Assembly: GCA_900543295.1 (NCBI GenBank) | Contig: UQQY01000056.1 | Coordinates: 1-11,607 of the forward strand | Direction of reading: 5' to 3' | Source of the DNA: an uncultured Oscillospiraceae bacterium | Lineage (GTDB): Bacteria; Bacillota; Clostridia; Oscillospirales; Ruminococcaceae | DNA: 11,607 nt | Shown here: in pieces, positions 5,732 to 11,607 of the stretch | How the letters are laid out: every line of letters begins with the position of its first letter | How positions within the stretch are numbered: position 1 is the first letter of the stretch | Position numbers and translations under genes: made by a program | The notes under the pieces: generated by a model | What the model was told of the DNA's origin: nothing | Database searches by the model: none | Seen by the model: only the letters and a program-made list of their open reading frames with translations

Positions 5732-8032
5732 CGCTTTGTTCTCCTTTTTCTGCTTTCCTTTGATTTTTTTATCCCGTTTCGCACTGCGAATATTGAATAA
5801 ATTCAACCGCAGCGCGTTGGTGACCACGCAGAAGCTCGACAGGCTCATTGCCGCCGCGCCGAACATTGGGTTCAGCCGCCATCCGAACAGCGGAATCCAT
5901 ACGCCCGCCGCCAGCGGAATGCCAATGATATTGTAGATGAACGCCCAGAACAGGTTTTCATGAATGTTGCGCAGTGTCGCGCGGCTCAGGCGAATCGCAG
6001 CCGGAACGTCCAAAAGACGGCTCTTCATTAAAACGACGTCTGCTGCGTCGATGGCAATATCCGTGCCTGCGCCGATCGCAATGCCAACGTCCGCACGGGT
6101 AAGCGCAGGCGCGTCGTTGATCCCGTCGCCAACCATGGCGACCCTGCCCTTTTCCTTAAAGCTGCGGATTACGCTTTCCTTTCCCTCCGGCAGTACGCCC
6201 GCAATCACCTCGTCCACGCCCGCCTGCTTTCCGACCGCTTTCGCTGTACGCTCGTTGTCTCCGGTCAGCATGACGACATGAATTCCCATGTTCTGAAGCT
6301 CTTTAACTGCCTGCGGGCTGTCCTCCTTGATAACGTCCGCAACAGCGATCACACCAACAAAACAGTCTCCTTTTGCAAAAAACAGCGGCGTTTTGCCTTC
6401 CTCCGCAAGCTTCTCCGCGGCCTTCTGCATTTTCTCCGGAACGCCGGCCTTTTCACAGATGAATCGTAAATTACCGCCGGAAAGCTCCTCTCCATTCAGC
6501 ACAGCGGACAGTCCGTTGCCCGGAAGCGCTCTAAAATCCGACACTTCATCTGCGGCGAGTCCGTCCTCTTCCGCTCTGCGCAGAATTGCCTTTGCAAGCG
6601 GATGCTCGCTTTTTCTCTCCAAAGAATAAGCCGTTTTTAAAAGTGTTTCCGGCGTCACGTCCGGCGCCGGCAAAAGATCGGTCACAGCCGGCTCGCCGCT
6701 CGTAATGGTTCCGGTTTTGTCGAGCACCACAATCTCCGTTTTACCCGTAGTCTCAAGTGATTCAGCCGTTTTAAACAAGATCCCGTGTTTGGCTCCTATC
6801 CCGTTTCCGACCATGATCGCCACCGGCGTCGCCAATCCCAAAGCGCAGGGACAGCTGATAACCAAAACGGAAATACCGCGCGCGAGCGCCGATCCCACAC
6901 CGTCGCCAAGAAAAAGCCATACAAGAGTCGTTACCACGGCAACCGCAATGACAATCGGAACAAATACGCCGGATACTTTGTCCGCCACCTTGGCGATCGG
7001 CGCTTTTGTTGCAGCCGCGTCGCTCACCATGCGGATAATCTGCGAAAGCGTCGTATCCTCGCCGACGCGCGTTGCCTCGCAGCGGATAAAGCCGGACTGA
7101 TTGACTGTCGCGGCGGAAACCAGATCCCCTTCCTTCTTGTCAACCGGAATACTCTCGCCTGTAAGCGCCGCCTCGTTGACCGCGCTGCTGCCTTCCGTAA
7201 TCATACCGTCCACAGGAATGTTCTCACCCGGACGCACGACGAATACATCGCCTTTTTTTACCTGTTCAATCGGAACGGTCTGTTCTGCCCCATCTTTTAC
7301 AATGGTCGCTGTTTTCGGCGCAAGCTTCATCAGGCTTTTCAAAGCGTCGGTCGTTTTCCCCTTGGAGCGCGATTCCAGCGTCTTTCCCACCGTGATAAGC
7401 GTTAAAATCATGGCCGCCGACTCGAAGTAAAACTCATGCATATAGCCCATGACCGCATCCATATCGCCGTTAAGCTGCGCACCAGTCATCGCAAACAGCG
7501 CGTAGGTGCTGTAGACAAACGCCGCGCCCGCGCCAAGCGCCACCAGCGTGTCCATATTCGGCGCTCTGTGCCACAGGCTCTTAAAGCCGCTTACGAAAAA
7601 GCGCTGGTTGATTACCATGATGATGCCTGTCAGAAGAAGCTGTATCAGTCCCATTGCAATATGGTTGTCCGCCAGAACCGACGGTACCGGCCAGTTCCAC
7701 ATCATATGCCCCATAGACAGATACATTAAGACAATTAAAAAGATAAGCGAAGAGACCAGACGCTTTATAAGCGCCGGCGTTTCGTGATCCGCCAGTACAT
7801 CATCGCCGGCGGAGGTCTGTTTCTCTGAAGCGGCGCCTTTTTCCGAGGCGCCGTATCCTGCCTCCTCCACTGCCGCAATAATGTTTTCAGAAGAAGCAGT
7901 CCCCTCAACTCCCATAGAATTTGTCAGCAGGCTTACGGAGCAGGACGTGACGCCCGGCACCTTCGATACTGCCTTTTCCACCCGGGCGCTGCACGCCGCA
8001 CAGCTCATCCCAGTTACTGTATACTGTTGCAT
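5528..8032 (-). CDS. copA: Copper-exporting P1B-type ATPase with N-terminal and C-terminal heavy-metal-binding domains
   Basis: This cytoplasmic membrane pump exports Cu(I) using ATP. The 834 residues hold an N-terminal HMA domain with GMSCAAC (Cys11, Cys14), a Met-rich first transmembrane segment, and the actuator TGES (291-294). The Cu-selective membrane motif CPC is at 394-396, followed by the phosphorylation site DKTGT (Asp438), the HP motif (477-478), TGDN (590-593) and hinge GDGIND (635-640). Late membrane residues N701 and MSLSS (729-733) also fit a CopA. A Lys-rich linker (752-767) leads to an extra CopZ-like HMA domain with MMCAHC (Cys779, Cys782). The gene starts 39 bases after csoR. 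AGGAGG lies ten bases before the ATG at 8032; a nearer ATG (8037) is out of frame and stops at once. The pump without the tail would be about 767 residues, so the C-terminal domain looks like a fused copZ. Confidence 0.97.
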   Translation of the reverse strand: MQQYTVTGMSCAACSARVEKAVSKVPGVTSCSVSLLTNSMGVEGTASSENIIAAVEEAGYGASEKGAASEKQTSAGDDVLADHETPALIKRLVSSLIFLIVLMYLSMGHMMWNWPVPSVLADNHIAMGLIQLLLTGIIMVINQRFFVSGFKSLWHRAPNMDTLVALGAGAAFVYSTYALFAMTGAQLNGDMDAVMGYMHEFYFESAAMILTLITVGKTLESRSKGKTTDALKSLMKLAPKTATIVKDGAEQTVPIEQVKKGDVFVVRPGENIPVDGMITEGSSAVNEAALTGESIPVDKKEGDLVSAATVNQSGFIRCEATRVGEDTTLSQIIRMVSDAAATKAPIAKVADKVSGVFVPIVIAVAVVTTLVWLFLGDGVGSALARGISVLVISCPCALGLATPVAIMVGNGIGAKHGILFKTAESLETTGKTEIVVLDKTGTITSGEPAVTDLLPAPDVTPETLLKTAYSLERKSEHPLAKAILRRAEEDGLAADEVSDFRALPGNGLSAVLNGEELSGGNLRFICEKAGVPEKMQKAAEKLAEEGKTPLFFAKGDCFVGVIAVADVIKEDSPQAVKELQNMGIHVVMLTGDNERTAKAVGKQAGVDEVIAGVLPEGKESVIRSFKEKGRVAMVGDGINDAPALTRADVGIAIGAGTDIAIDAADVVLMKSRLLDVPAAIRLSRATLRNIHENLFWAFIYNIIGIPLAAGVWIPLFGWRLNPMFGAAAMSLSSFCVVTNALRLNLFNIRSAKRDKKIKGKQKKENKAMEKTLKIEGMMCAHCEARVKKCLEAFSEVEEAVVSHEAGTAILKLNADVSDEALKKAVEDQGYTVKE

Positions 8033-8071
8033 TCCATTTTGTCCTCCTTTTTGCCTTGATTAGAGCAGCTT

Positions 8072-8374
8072 TTATTTCATCAGCTTTTGCAGGGTGGTAA
8101 CAAGCTCGTCCACAATATCGTCTTTCCCGTTCTGAATGTCCTCTACCACACAGGTACGGATGTGGTTGGCCAATAGTTCCTTATTAAATGCGTTAAGCGC
8201 CGCGTTGACCGCCGCAACCTGCACCAGAATGTCCGGACAGTAAGCATTTTTCTCCACCATTCCTTTTATTCCGCGCACCTGTCCCTCGATTCGATTCAAA
8301 CGATGGATCAAGCTTTTATACTCTTCCTCCGTCCGTTCTTTGGTTTTATGACACGAACAACATTCTTTTTCCAT
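8072..8374 (-). CDS. csoR: CsoR-family copper-sensing repressor
   Basis: This is an all-helical, DUF156-type repressor of about 100 residues that releases DNA when it binds Cu(I). The Cu ligand set typical of CsoR is present: Cys46 in NAYCPD, His71 and Cys75 in NHIRTC, counted from the ATG. The helix start HRLNRIEGQVRGI is a family hallmark. The ATG at 8374 is preferred over the TTG at 8380, because AGGA sits eight bases before the ATG but only two before the TTG. The N-terminus also carries an extra CCSCH cluster, seen in some Bacillota members of the family. It is the first gene of the operon with copA and should autoregulate via the two operator boxes at 8399-8442. Confidence 0.95.
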   Translation of the reverse strand: MEKECCSCHKTKERTEEEYKSLIHRLNRIEGQVRGIKGMVEKNAYCPDILVQVAAVNAALNAFNKELLANHIRTCVVEDIQNGKDDIVDELVTTLQKLMK

Positions 8375-8398
8375 CTGCAAATTCCTTTCGCCCGAAAA

Positions 8399-8442
8399 AT
8401 ACCCCCATTGGGTATATCAAATTATATACCCCCATCCGGTAT
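8399..8442 (-). promoter_or_regulatory. Two CsoR-type operators
   Basis: The proximal box (8399-8415) is a perfect palindrome, ATACCC-CCATT-GGGTAT. The distal box (8426-8442) is ATACCC-CCATC-CGGTAT with one mismatched pair. Both fit the C-rich/G-rich, A/T-flanked pattern known for CsoR sites, and their starts lie 27 bases apart. One covers the predicted transcription start and the other fills the promoter spacer, so CsoR binding would block polymerase at two points. Confidence 0.88.
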
Positions 8443-8449
8443 ATGTCAA
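8421..8449 (-). promoter_or_regulatory. Consensus sigma-A promoter of csoR-copA
   Basis: On the minus strand TTGACA (8444-8449) and TATAAT (8421-8426) are separated by exactly 17 bases, a full match to the housekeeping consensus. Transcription should begin near 8414. An A-rich run just upstream (complement of 8454-8463) could help as an UP element. Such a strong promoter fits a gene kept off by a repressor. Confidence 0.9.
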
Positions 8450-8564
8450 GCGCTTTTTTTCTTTATCATGAGCAAACAAGACGATTTTATGTGAAATATT
8501 TCTTATGCAGAAAAAATACAAAAAATCTCCCCTTTGATTTTCTCCTTATTTTTCATAAAACGAC

Positions 8565-8593
8565 TTGACAAGTACGCTTTTGCCGTGTAAAAT
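8565..8593 (+). promoter_or_regulatory. Sigma-A promoter of the O-acetylhomoserine sulfhydrylase gene
   Basis: TTGACA (8565-8570), a 17-base spacer and TAAAAT (8588-8593) form a near-consensus promoter. Transcription should start near 8600, giving a leader of about 170 nt. The remaining interval between this and the divergent csoR promoter (8450-8564) is A+T-rich, and I see no gene, repeat or known RNA motif in it. Confidence 0.75.
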
Positions 8594-8599
8594 ATTAAA

Positions 8600-8768
8600 C
8601 ATATCAAATACATAGGTTTATATGAATCCCTATTAGGAGGCGTATCAGAATGGGCTTTGCTGTACAACGAATGCTTCGGCACAATTTCAGGAACGGACGA
8701 ATGTGCCGGTATCCCTTTTAATATACTCCGCCTGATTTTTATCATTACAAGAAAAGAGGATTCTGATT
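8600..8768 (+). promoter_or_regulatory. Long 5' leader of the sulfhydrylase gene, no recognised riboswitch
   Basis: The leader is unusually long for a gene with its own promoter. It holds a short inverted repeat, ATAGG-N12-CCTAT (8612-8633), and a 7-bp hairpin, CGGCACA/TGTGCCG (8677-8683 and 8702-8708, loop of 18). A small ORF with a strong ribosome binding site spans 8650-8721. The conserved core of the SAM-I (S-box) riboswitch and the T-box AGGGTGGNACCGCG signature are absent. AGAGGA lies eight bases before the sulfhydrylase ATG. Regulation by sulfur supply is likely from the gene's role; the mechanism is not visible. Confidence 0.4.
8650..8721 (+). CDS. Possible 23-residue leader peptide upstream of metY
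   Basis: AGGAGG (8635-8640) lies nine bases before an ATG at 8650 that opens 23 codons ending in TAA at 8719-8721, 47 bases before the sulfhydrylase start. The peptide is basic, with five arginines, three methionines and one cysteine, the last in the string RMCR. Its stop falls after the 7-bp hairpin, so ribosomes on it would melt that hairpin. It could act as a translated attenuator, or be a chance ORF. Confidence 0.3.
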   Translation: MGFAVQRMLRHNFRNGRMCRYPF

Positions 8769-10058
8769 ATGAGCTACACCTACGATCAATATAAATTTGA
8801 AACCATCCAGTTACATGCCGGACAGGAGTCTCCGGATCCTGCCACAGATGCGCGTGCAGTCCCGATTTATCAGACTGCTTCCTATGTTTTCAAAAACGCT
8901 GCGCACGCGGCCGCGCGTTTTGGCCTGGCTGATGCAGGCAACATTTACGGAAGGCTGACCAACACGACTGTCGACGTCTTTGAGCAGCGCGTTGCCGCTT
9001 TGGAGGGCGGCGTCGCTGCGCTCGGCGTCGCTTCCGGCGCTGCGGCAATCACCTATACTTTTTTGAACCTTGCGCAGGCAGGAGACAATATTGTTTCTGC
9101 CAAAACCATTTACGGCGGCACCTATAACCTGCTGGAGCACACTCTTCCGCAGTATGGCATCACTACAACCTTTGTTGACGCCGACGAAGAAAACGCTTTT
9201 GAAAACGCTGTCAACGACAAAACCAGGGCGTTGTTCATTGAAACCATCGGCAATCCGAACGCCACGCTGACCGACATAGAAGCAGTTGCCAGGACAGCGC
9301 ACCGGCACAACATTCCGCTGGTGGTCGATTCCACCTTTGCAACGCCCTATCTTGTCCGTCCGTTTGAGTACGGTGCAGACATCGTCGTGCATTCTGCAAC
9401 CAAATTTATCGGCGGCCACGGCACGGCGGTCGGCGGCGTTATCGTTGACAGCGGCAAGTTCGACTGGGAAGCAAGCGGAAAGTTTTCGTCCTTAACGGAG
9501 CCGAATCCGAGTTATCACGGTATCAGCTTTACAAAAGCGGCCGGTCCGGCGGCGTTCGTTACCAAAATCCGCGCCATCCTTCTGCGCGATACCGGCGCGA
9601 CGCTGGCGCCGCTGCACGCATTCCTGTTCCTTCAGGGTCTTGAAACGCTTTCTCTCCGTGTGGAACGTCACGTCGAAAATACATTAAAGGTTGTGGACTT
9701 TCTCTCCAACCATCCAAAAGTGGAGCGCGTCAACCATCCCTCCCTGCCCGATCATCCGCACCATACGTTGTATCAGAAATACTTTCCCAATGGCGGCGCT
9801 TCTATTTTCACCTTTGAGATCAAAGGCGGTGCAAAAGAAGCGCAGGACTTTATCGACCGGCTTAACATTTTCTCGCTGCTTGCAAATGTAGCCGACGTAA
9901 AATCTCTCGTCATCCATCCGGCCTCCACCACCCACTCCCAGCTTACAGAGGAAGAGCTTCTGGATCAGGGCATCAAGCCCAATACCATTCGTCTTTCCAT
10001 CGGCACAGAGCATATCGACGATATCATTGCCGATCTTTCGCAGGCGCTCGAGGATTAA
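8769..10058 (+). CDS. metY: O-acetylhomoserine aminocarboxypropyltransferase (O-acetylhomoserine sulfhydrylase)
   Basis: This is a cytoplasmic PLP enzyme of the Cys/Met-metabolism family that makes homocysteine from O-acetylhomoserine and sulfide, by direct sulfhydrylation in methionine synthesis. The 429-residue length fits the MetY group, longer than cystathionine gamma-synthase/lyase (about 380-400). Visible landmarks are YGR (60-62) for PLP phosphate contact, VVDSTFATPYL with Asp187, the Schiff-base Lys212 in HSATKFIGGHGT, HPASTTHSQL (383-392), and RLSIGTEH with the substrate carboxylate-binding Arg408. AGAGGA is eight bases upstream of the ATG. It is transcribed alone, divergently from csoR. 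Some family members also accept O-acetylserine, so a cysteine-forming side role cannot be excluded. Confidence 0.95.
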   Translation: MSYTYDQYKFETIQLHAGQESPDPATDARAVPIYQTASYVFKNAAHAAARFGLADAGNIYGRLTNTTVDVFEQRVAALEGGVAALGVASGAAAITYTFLNLAQAGDNIVSAKTIYGGTYNLLEHTLPQYGITTTFVDADEENAFENAVNDKTRALFIETIGNPNATLTDIEAVARTAHRHNIPLVVDSTFATPYLVRPFEYGADIVVHSATKFIGGHGTAVGGVIVDSGKFDWEASGKFSSLTEPNPSYHGISFTKAAGPAAFVTKIRAILLRDTGATLAPLHAFLFLQGLETLSLRVERHVENTLKVVDFLSNHPKVERVNHPSLPDHPHHTLYQKYFPNGGASIFTFEIKGGAKEAQDFIDRLNIFSLLANVADVKSLVIHPASTTHSQLTEEELLDQGIKPNTIRLSIGTEHIDDIIADLSQALED

Positions 10059-10122
10059 GCAGGATGTTATAAAAAAAGCGGTTCAGCGAGCTTCGCAGAA
10101 TCGGAACACATCTCGTACAAAC

Positions 10123-10224
10123 CTAAAAATTGCGCAAGATGCGTATCTCGTTTTCAAGCGCCGAATTCTCCTGTTTCAGCCTGTACGCGGAAAGGCGGAA
10201 CCGGCATATCAAGCAGAGCGGCAT
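10123..10224 (-). other. Possible coiled-coil micro-ORF or gene remnant
   Basis: In the interval between metY and the acetyltransferase, the minus strand encodes a 33-codon frame from ATG (10222-10224) to TAG (10123-10125). Its second half, LKQENSALENEIRIL, has a leucine-zipper pattern: F9, L16, L23 and L30 are seven apart, with N20 and I27 in the alternate core positions. Such endings occur in transposase and regulator coiled coils. There is no ribosome binding site, and the ATG overlaps the palindrome at 10223-10249. It is more likely a remnant or chance than an active gene. Confidence 0.2.
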
Positions 10225-10249
10225 TCTAAAAATAGAGTATTTTTAGAAT
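10223..10249. repeat. Perfect 12-bp A+T-rich inverted repeat upstream of the GNAT gene
   Basis: ATTCTAAAAATA (10223-10234) and TATTTTTAGAAT (10238-10249) are perfect inverted copies around a GAG centre. The repeat ends 34 bases before the acetyltransferase ATG. It could be an operator, a hairpin at the RNA start or end, or a recombination scar. It is too A+T-rich for a classic terminator stem, and no clear promoter for the downstream gene is visible. The rest of 10059-10222 shows no convincing terminator for metY. Confidence 0.7.
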
Positions 10250-10283
10250 ATTAAAACTGAGAATTTACGAAGGGAAGCTGAAA

Positions 10284-10802
10284 ATGCTATTGGAAACCGA
10301 AAGACTGCAGATCCGATATATAACGGAGGATGATTGGCAAAGCGTCAAAGCAATTGAGGATAACTTTAATCTGTCAGAATATTCAAAATACGATACGCCG
10401 CACAAAACAGACGAAGCAAGTATCCGAACAAGACTGTCCAAGTGGGACAAGGAAAATAAAGGGACAGACCATATGTTTTTTGCCATATGCCTTCAAAATA
10501 CAGTAATCGGATACATTGCTTTTAACAAGAGAGAAGATGGATATGAGATCGGTTACTGTTTTCATTCCGATTACCATGGAAAGGGCTATGCAAAAGAGAG
10601 TCATTTGGCGCTTATCATCTATTTGCACCGTCTTGGTATAAAAAAATTCACCGCCGGAACCGCCTTGAAAAATTCCCCCTCGGTAAATCTGCTTAAAGCA
10701 TTGGGCTTTAAACAGATTGGAGAAGAAAAGGTATCTTTCTATCAAGACCAGAAGGGAAACGACATTGTTTTTGACGGCGGTATCTATGAATTGATATTGT
10801 AA
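10284..10802 (+). CDS. GNAT-family N-acetyltransferase (RimJ/RimL-like)
   Basis: This is a 172-residue acetyl-CoA-dependent acyltransferase; the acceptor is unknown. The opening LLETERLQIRYITEDDW is typical of the Acetyltransf_3 group. The acetyl-CoA pyrophosphate loop is in YHGKGYAKES (about 97-106), and the strand-helix ALKNSPSVNLLKALGFKQIG (about 127-146) is the usual motif B. GAAGGGA lies nine bases before the ATG. Base composition differs from its neighbours: three 60-base lines within it (10321-10500) count 37-43% G+C, against 47-63% in two sampled lines of metY. This suggests acquisition by transfer. RimJ/RimL-like sequence alone does not separate ribosomal protein, antibiotic or small-molecule targets. 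Confidence 0.9.
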   Translation: MLLETERLQIRYITEDDWQSVKAIEDNFNLSEYSKYDTPHKTDEASIRTRLSKWDKENKGTDHMFFAICLQNTVIGYIAFNKREDGYEIGYCFHSDYHGKGYAKESHLALIIYLHRLGIKKFTAGTALKNSPSVNLLKALGFKQIGEEKVSFYQDQKGNDIVFDGGIYELIL

Positions 10803-10856
10803 AAAAGCAGCCGCTGGACAAATACATTTTTATTCCGCACCTATCGACCGCAGAAT

Positions 10857-10904
10857 GATGCAGCAAACCGGTGTGACGAAAGTCACACCGGTTTGCTGCA
10901 TTTT
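10857..10904 (+). terminator. Long perfect hairpin terminator between convergent genes
   Basis: Twenty bases (10858-10877) pair perfectly with 10882-10901 around a GAAA (GNRA-type) tetraloop; the G+C-rich core is ACCGGTGTGAC. Four T (10901-10904) follow on the plus strand, and more T-rich sequence comes at 10911-10917. It lies 55 bases after the acetyltransferase stop and 53 before the convergent gene's stop. The T-run and GNRA loop favour plus-strand use; on the minus strand no T-run follows. Confidence 0.75.
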
Positions 10905-10954
10905 ACTGATGTTTTTCATGATCCGCCTTAGAATAAACGAACCCCTTTTATCCT

Positions 10955-11607
10955 TTACTTGGTTCTTAATACAGTATGCTTTTTCCCTTTCCTCAGCGCC
11001 ATCAGAACTGCCGCCGCAAGAAGGAGCAGTGCCGGTGCGGCAAACGGCAGCGCATCGTCTGTATTCGGATTGTTCTTATCCGCCGGGCTTTCTGTATCCG
11101 GCCTGCTGGACGATTCCTCTTTTTCGCTTTCCTCCGGCTTGCTTTCTTCCGGTTTGCTGCTTTCCCCGGAGGATTCTGTCTGCTTGACCGTCACGGTTAC
11201 ACTACGCTGTACCGAAGGATCGAAGACTGACATTGCCGTAACCGTCAGCATCTCCGCCGTCTCATCTTCGCCAACAGTCAACAGCCCATTCTCATCGATT
11301 GACGTCTGTGCGCTTAATGCACCCGATACGCTCCAGGCGGCTGCCTGAGAAGCGCCGTTTTCCACAAATACTTCGGCTGTAAACTGCTGTGTTTCACCCG
11401 CCGCAACCTCTGCATACTCCGGCGAAATCATGATGTTCGTTACAGCCGGAACCGGTATCTTCTCAAATGAAGCCGTAACGTTCGCGCCGCCCGACGGCAT
11501 CACAAACGTATATGCCGTTTCGCTCGCTTTCGTCACAGCGACCGCGCCGCCGTTTACCTTCAGGCTGTCCTCTGTCAGGCGGTACTCCTCTTCCGGCGTT
11601 ACCGTCA
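10955..11607 (-). CDS. Cell-wall-anchored surface protein, C-terminal part (N-terminus outside window)
   Basis: The reading frame enters from the right edge without a start, and 216 residues are visible. Residues about 1-48 match a divergent InlB B-repeat (TVTPEEEYRL, LKVNG, YTFVMPSGGANVTASF). Residues about 53-140 resemble a Big_2 Ig-like domain (ISPEYAEVAAGETQQFTAEV, with GLLTVG later). Residues 144-175 are a Ser/Glu/Pro-rich stalk with repeated KPEES units. The end has a sortase-style sorting signal: NPNTD (179-183), a hydrophobic span rich in Leu/Ala, and a basic tail RKGKKH. The protein is therefore probably exported and either linked to peptidoglycan or held in the membrane. The motif departs from LPXTG, so the sortase class is unclear. 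An internal GTG at 11534-11536 is not the start, because the frame is open and domain-like upstream of it. Function is likely adhesion or carbohydrate binding, by analogy only. Confidence 0.85.
   Translation of the reverse strand, partial: TVTPEEEYRLTEDSLKVNGGAVAVTKASETAYTFVMPSGGANVTASFEKIPVPAVTNIMISPEYAEVAAGETQQFTAEVFVENGASQAAAWSVSGALSAQTSIDENGLLTVGEDETAEMLTVTAMSVFDPSVQRSVTVTVKQTESSGESSKPEESKPEESEKEESSSRPDTESPADKNNPNTDDALPFAAPALLLLAAAVLMALRKGKKHTVLRTK

Noticed and set aside
6785..7405. 206-residue plus-strand reading frame inside copA
   Set aside because: It lies wholly opposite the conserved catalytic core of CopA, is highly basic and low in recognisable structure, and has no support.
8030..8037. 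ATG at 8037 as the copA start
   Set aside because: It is out of frame with CopA and hits a stop after seven codons; the ATG at 8032 begins the conserved HMA domain.
8651..8745. Minus-strand reading frame in the metY leader region (8503-8745)
   Set aside because: It contains the reverse of the promoter and leader and has no start signal or domain.
8600..8768. SAM-I riboswitch or T-box in the metY leader
   Set aside because: Neither the S-box core nor the T-box signature is present on reading through; only short generic hairpins are seen.
8811..9419. 202-residue minus-strand reading frame
   Set aside because: It is antisense to the PLP-binding part of metY and has no domain or ribosome binding site.
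10027..10254. 75-residue plus-strand reading frame at the end of metY
   Set aside because: It overlaps the metY 3' end in another frame, has no ribosome binding site, and the non-overlapping part is not protein-like.
11534..11536. GTG as the start of the surface-protein gene
   Set aside because: The frame stays open to the window edge and encodes the first part of a recognisable InlB-like repeat, so the true start lies outside.

Overview
The window looks like a chromosomal segment of a low-oxygen, Gram-positive Clostridia member (Bacillota). My best guess is the Oscillospiraceae/Ruminococcaceae side, by inference only. The clues are a moderately high G+C for the phylum, a CsoR/CopA copper system, a DUF134 regulator, a sortase-type surface protein, a siroheme-type reductase with clostridial ferredoxin motifs, and near-consensus sigma-A promoters with strong AGGAGG-type ribosome binding sites. 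No RNA gene, CRISPR array or intact insertion sequence was seen.

Region 1 (1-5460, minus strand) is a tightly packed operon. In transcription order it holds a DUF134/UPF0251 DNA-binding protein, an 860-residue fusion enzyme, a lipoprotein substrate-binding protein, a FecCD-type permease and a FecE-type ATPase that runs off the left edge. The fusion enzyme joins a CoA-disulfide reductase-like flavoprotein, a rhodanese domain, a siroheme sulfite/nitrite reductase half and two 4Fe-4S ferredoxin motifs. The last four genes overlap by 7-11 bases. A TTGACA-N17-TATGAT promoter with a perfect inverted repeat across its spacer and -10 starts the operon. The likely logic is uptake of a metal chelate, heme-like or corrin-like compound coupled to a redox enzyme of reduced-sulfur chemistry. 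The substrate cannot be read from the sequence.

Region 2 (5471-8449, minus strand) is a copper-efflux operon, csoR-copA. It has a consensus promoter (TTGACA-N17-TATAAT), two CsoR-type operators over the spacer and start site, and a terminator after copA. CopA carries a C-terminal CopZ-like domain preceded by an in-frame ATG with its own Shine-Dalgarno sequence, so one gene may give both the pump and a free chaperone.

Region 3 (8565-10058, plus strand) holds an O-acetylhomoserine sulfhydrylase (metY-type) with its own promoter and a leader of about 170 nt containing a 23-codon upstream ORF. MetY consumes sulfide, which could link it to the reductase, but the two are separately transcribed.

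Region 4 (10059-11607) holds a non-coding stretch with an AT-rich 12-bp palindrome and a possible coiled-coil micro-ORF. These are followed by a GNAT acetyltransferase of clearly lower G+C, a 20-bp hairpin terminator, and the C-terminal part of a convergent surface protein. That protein has an InlB-like repeat, a Big_2-like domain, a Ser/Glu/Pro-rich stalk and an NPNTD sorting signal, and it runs off the right edge.
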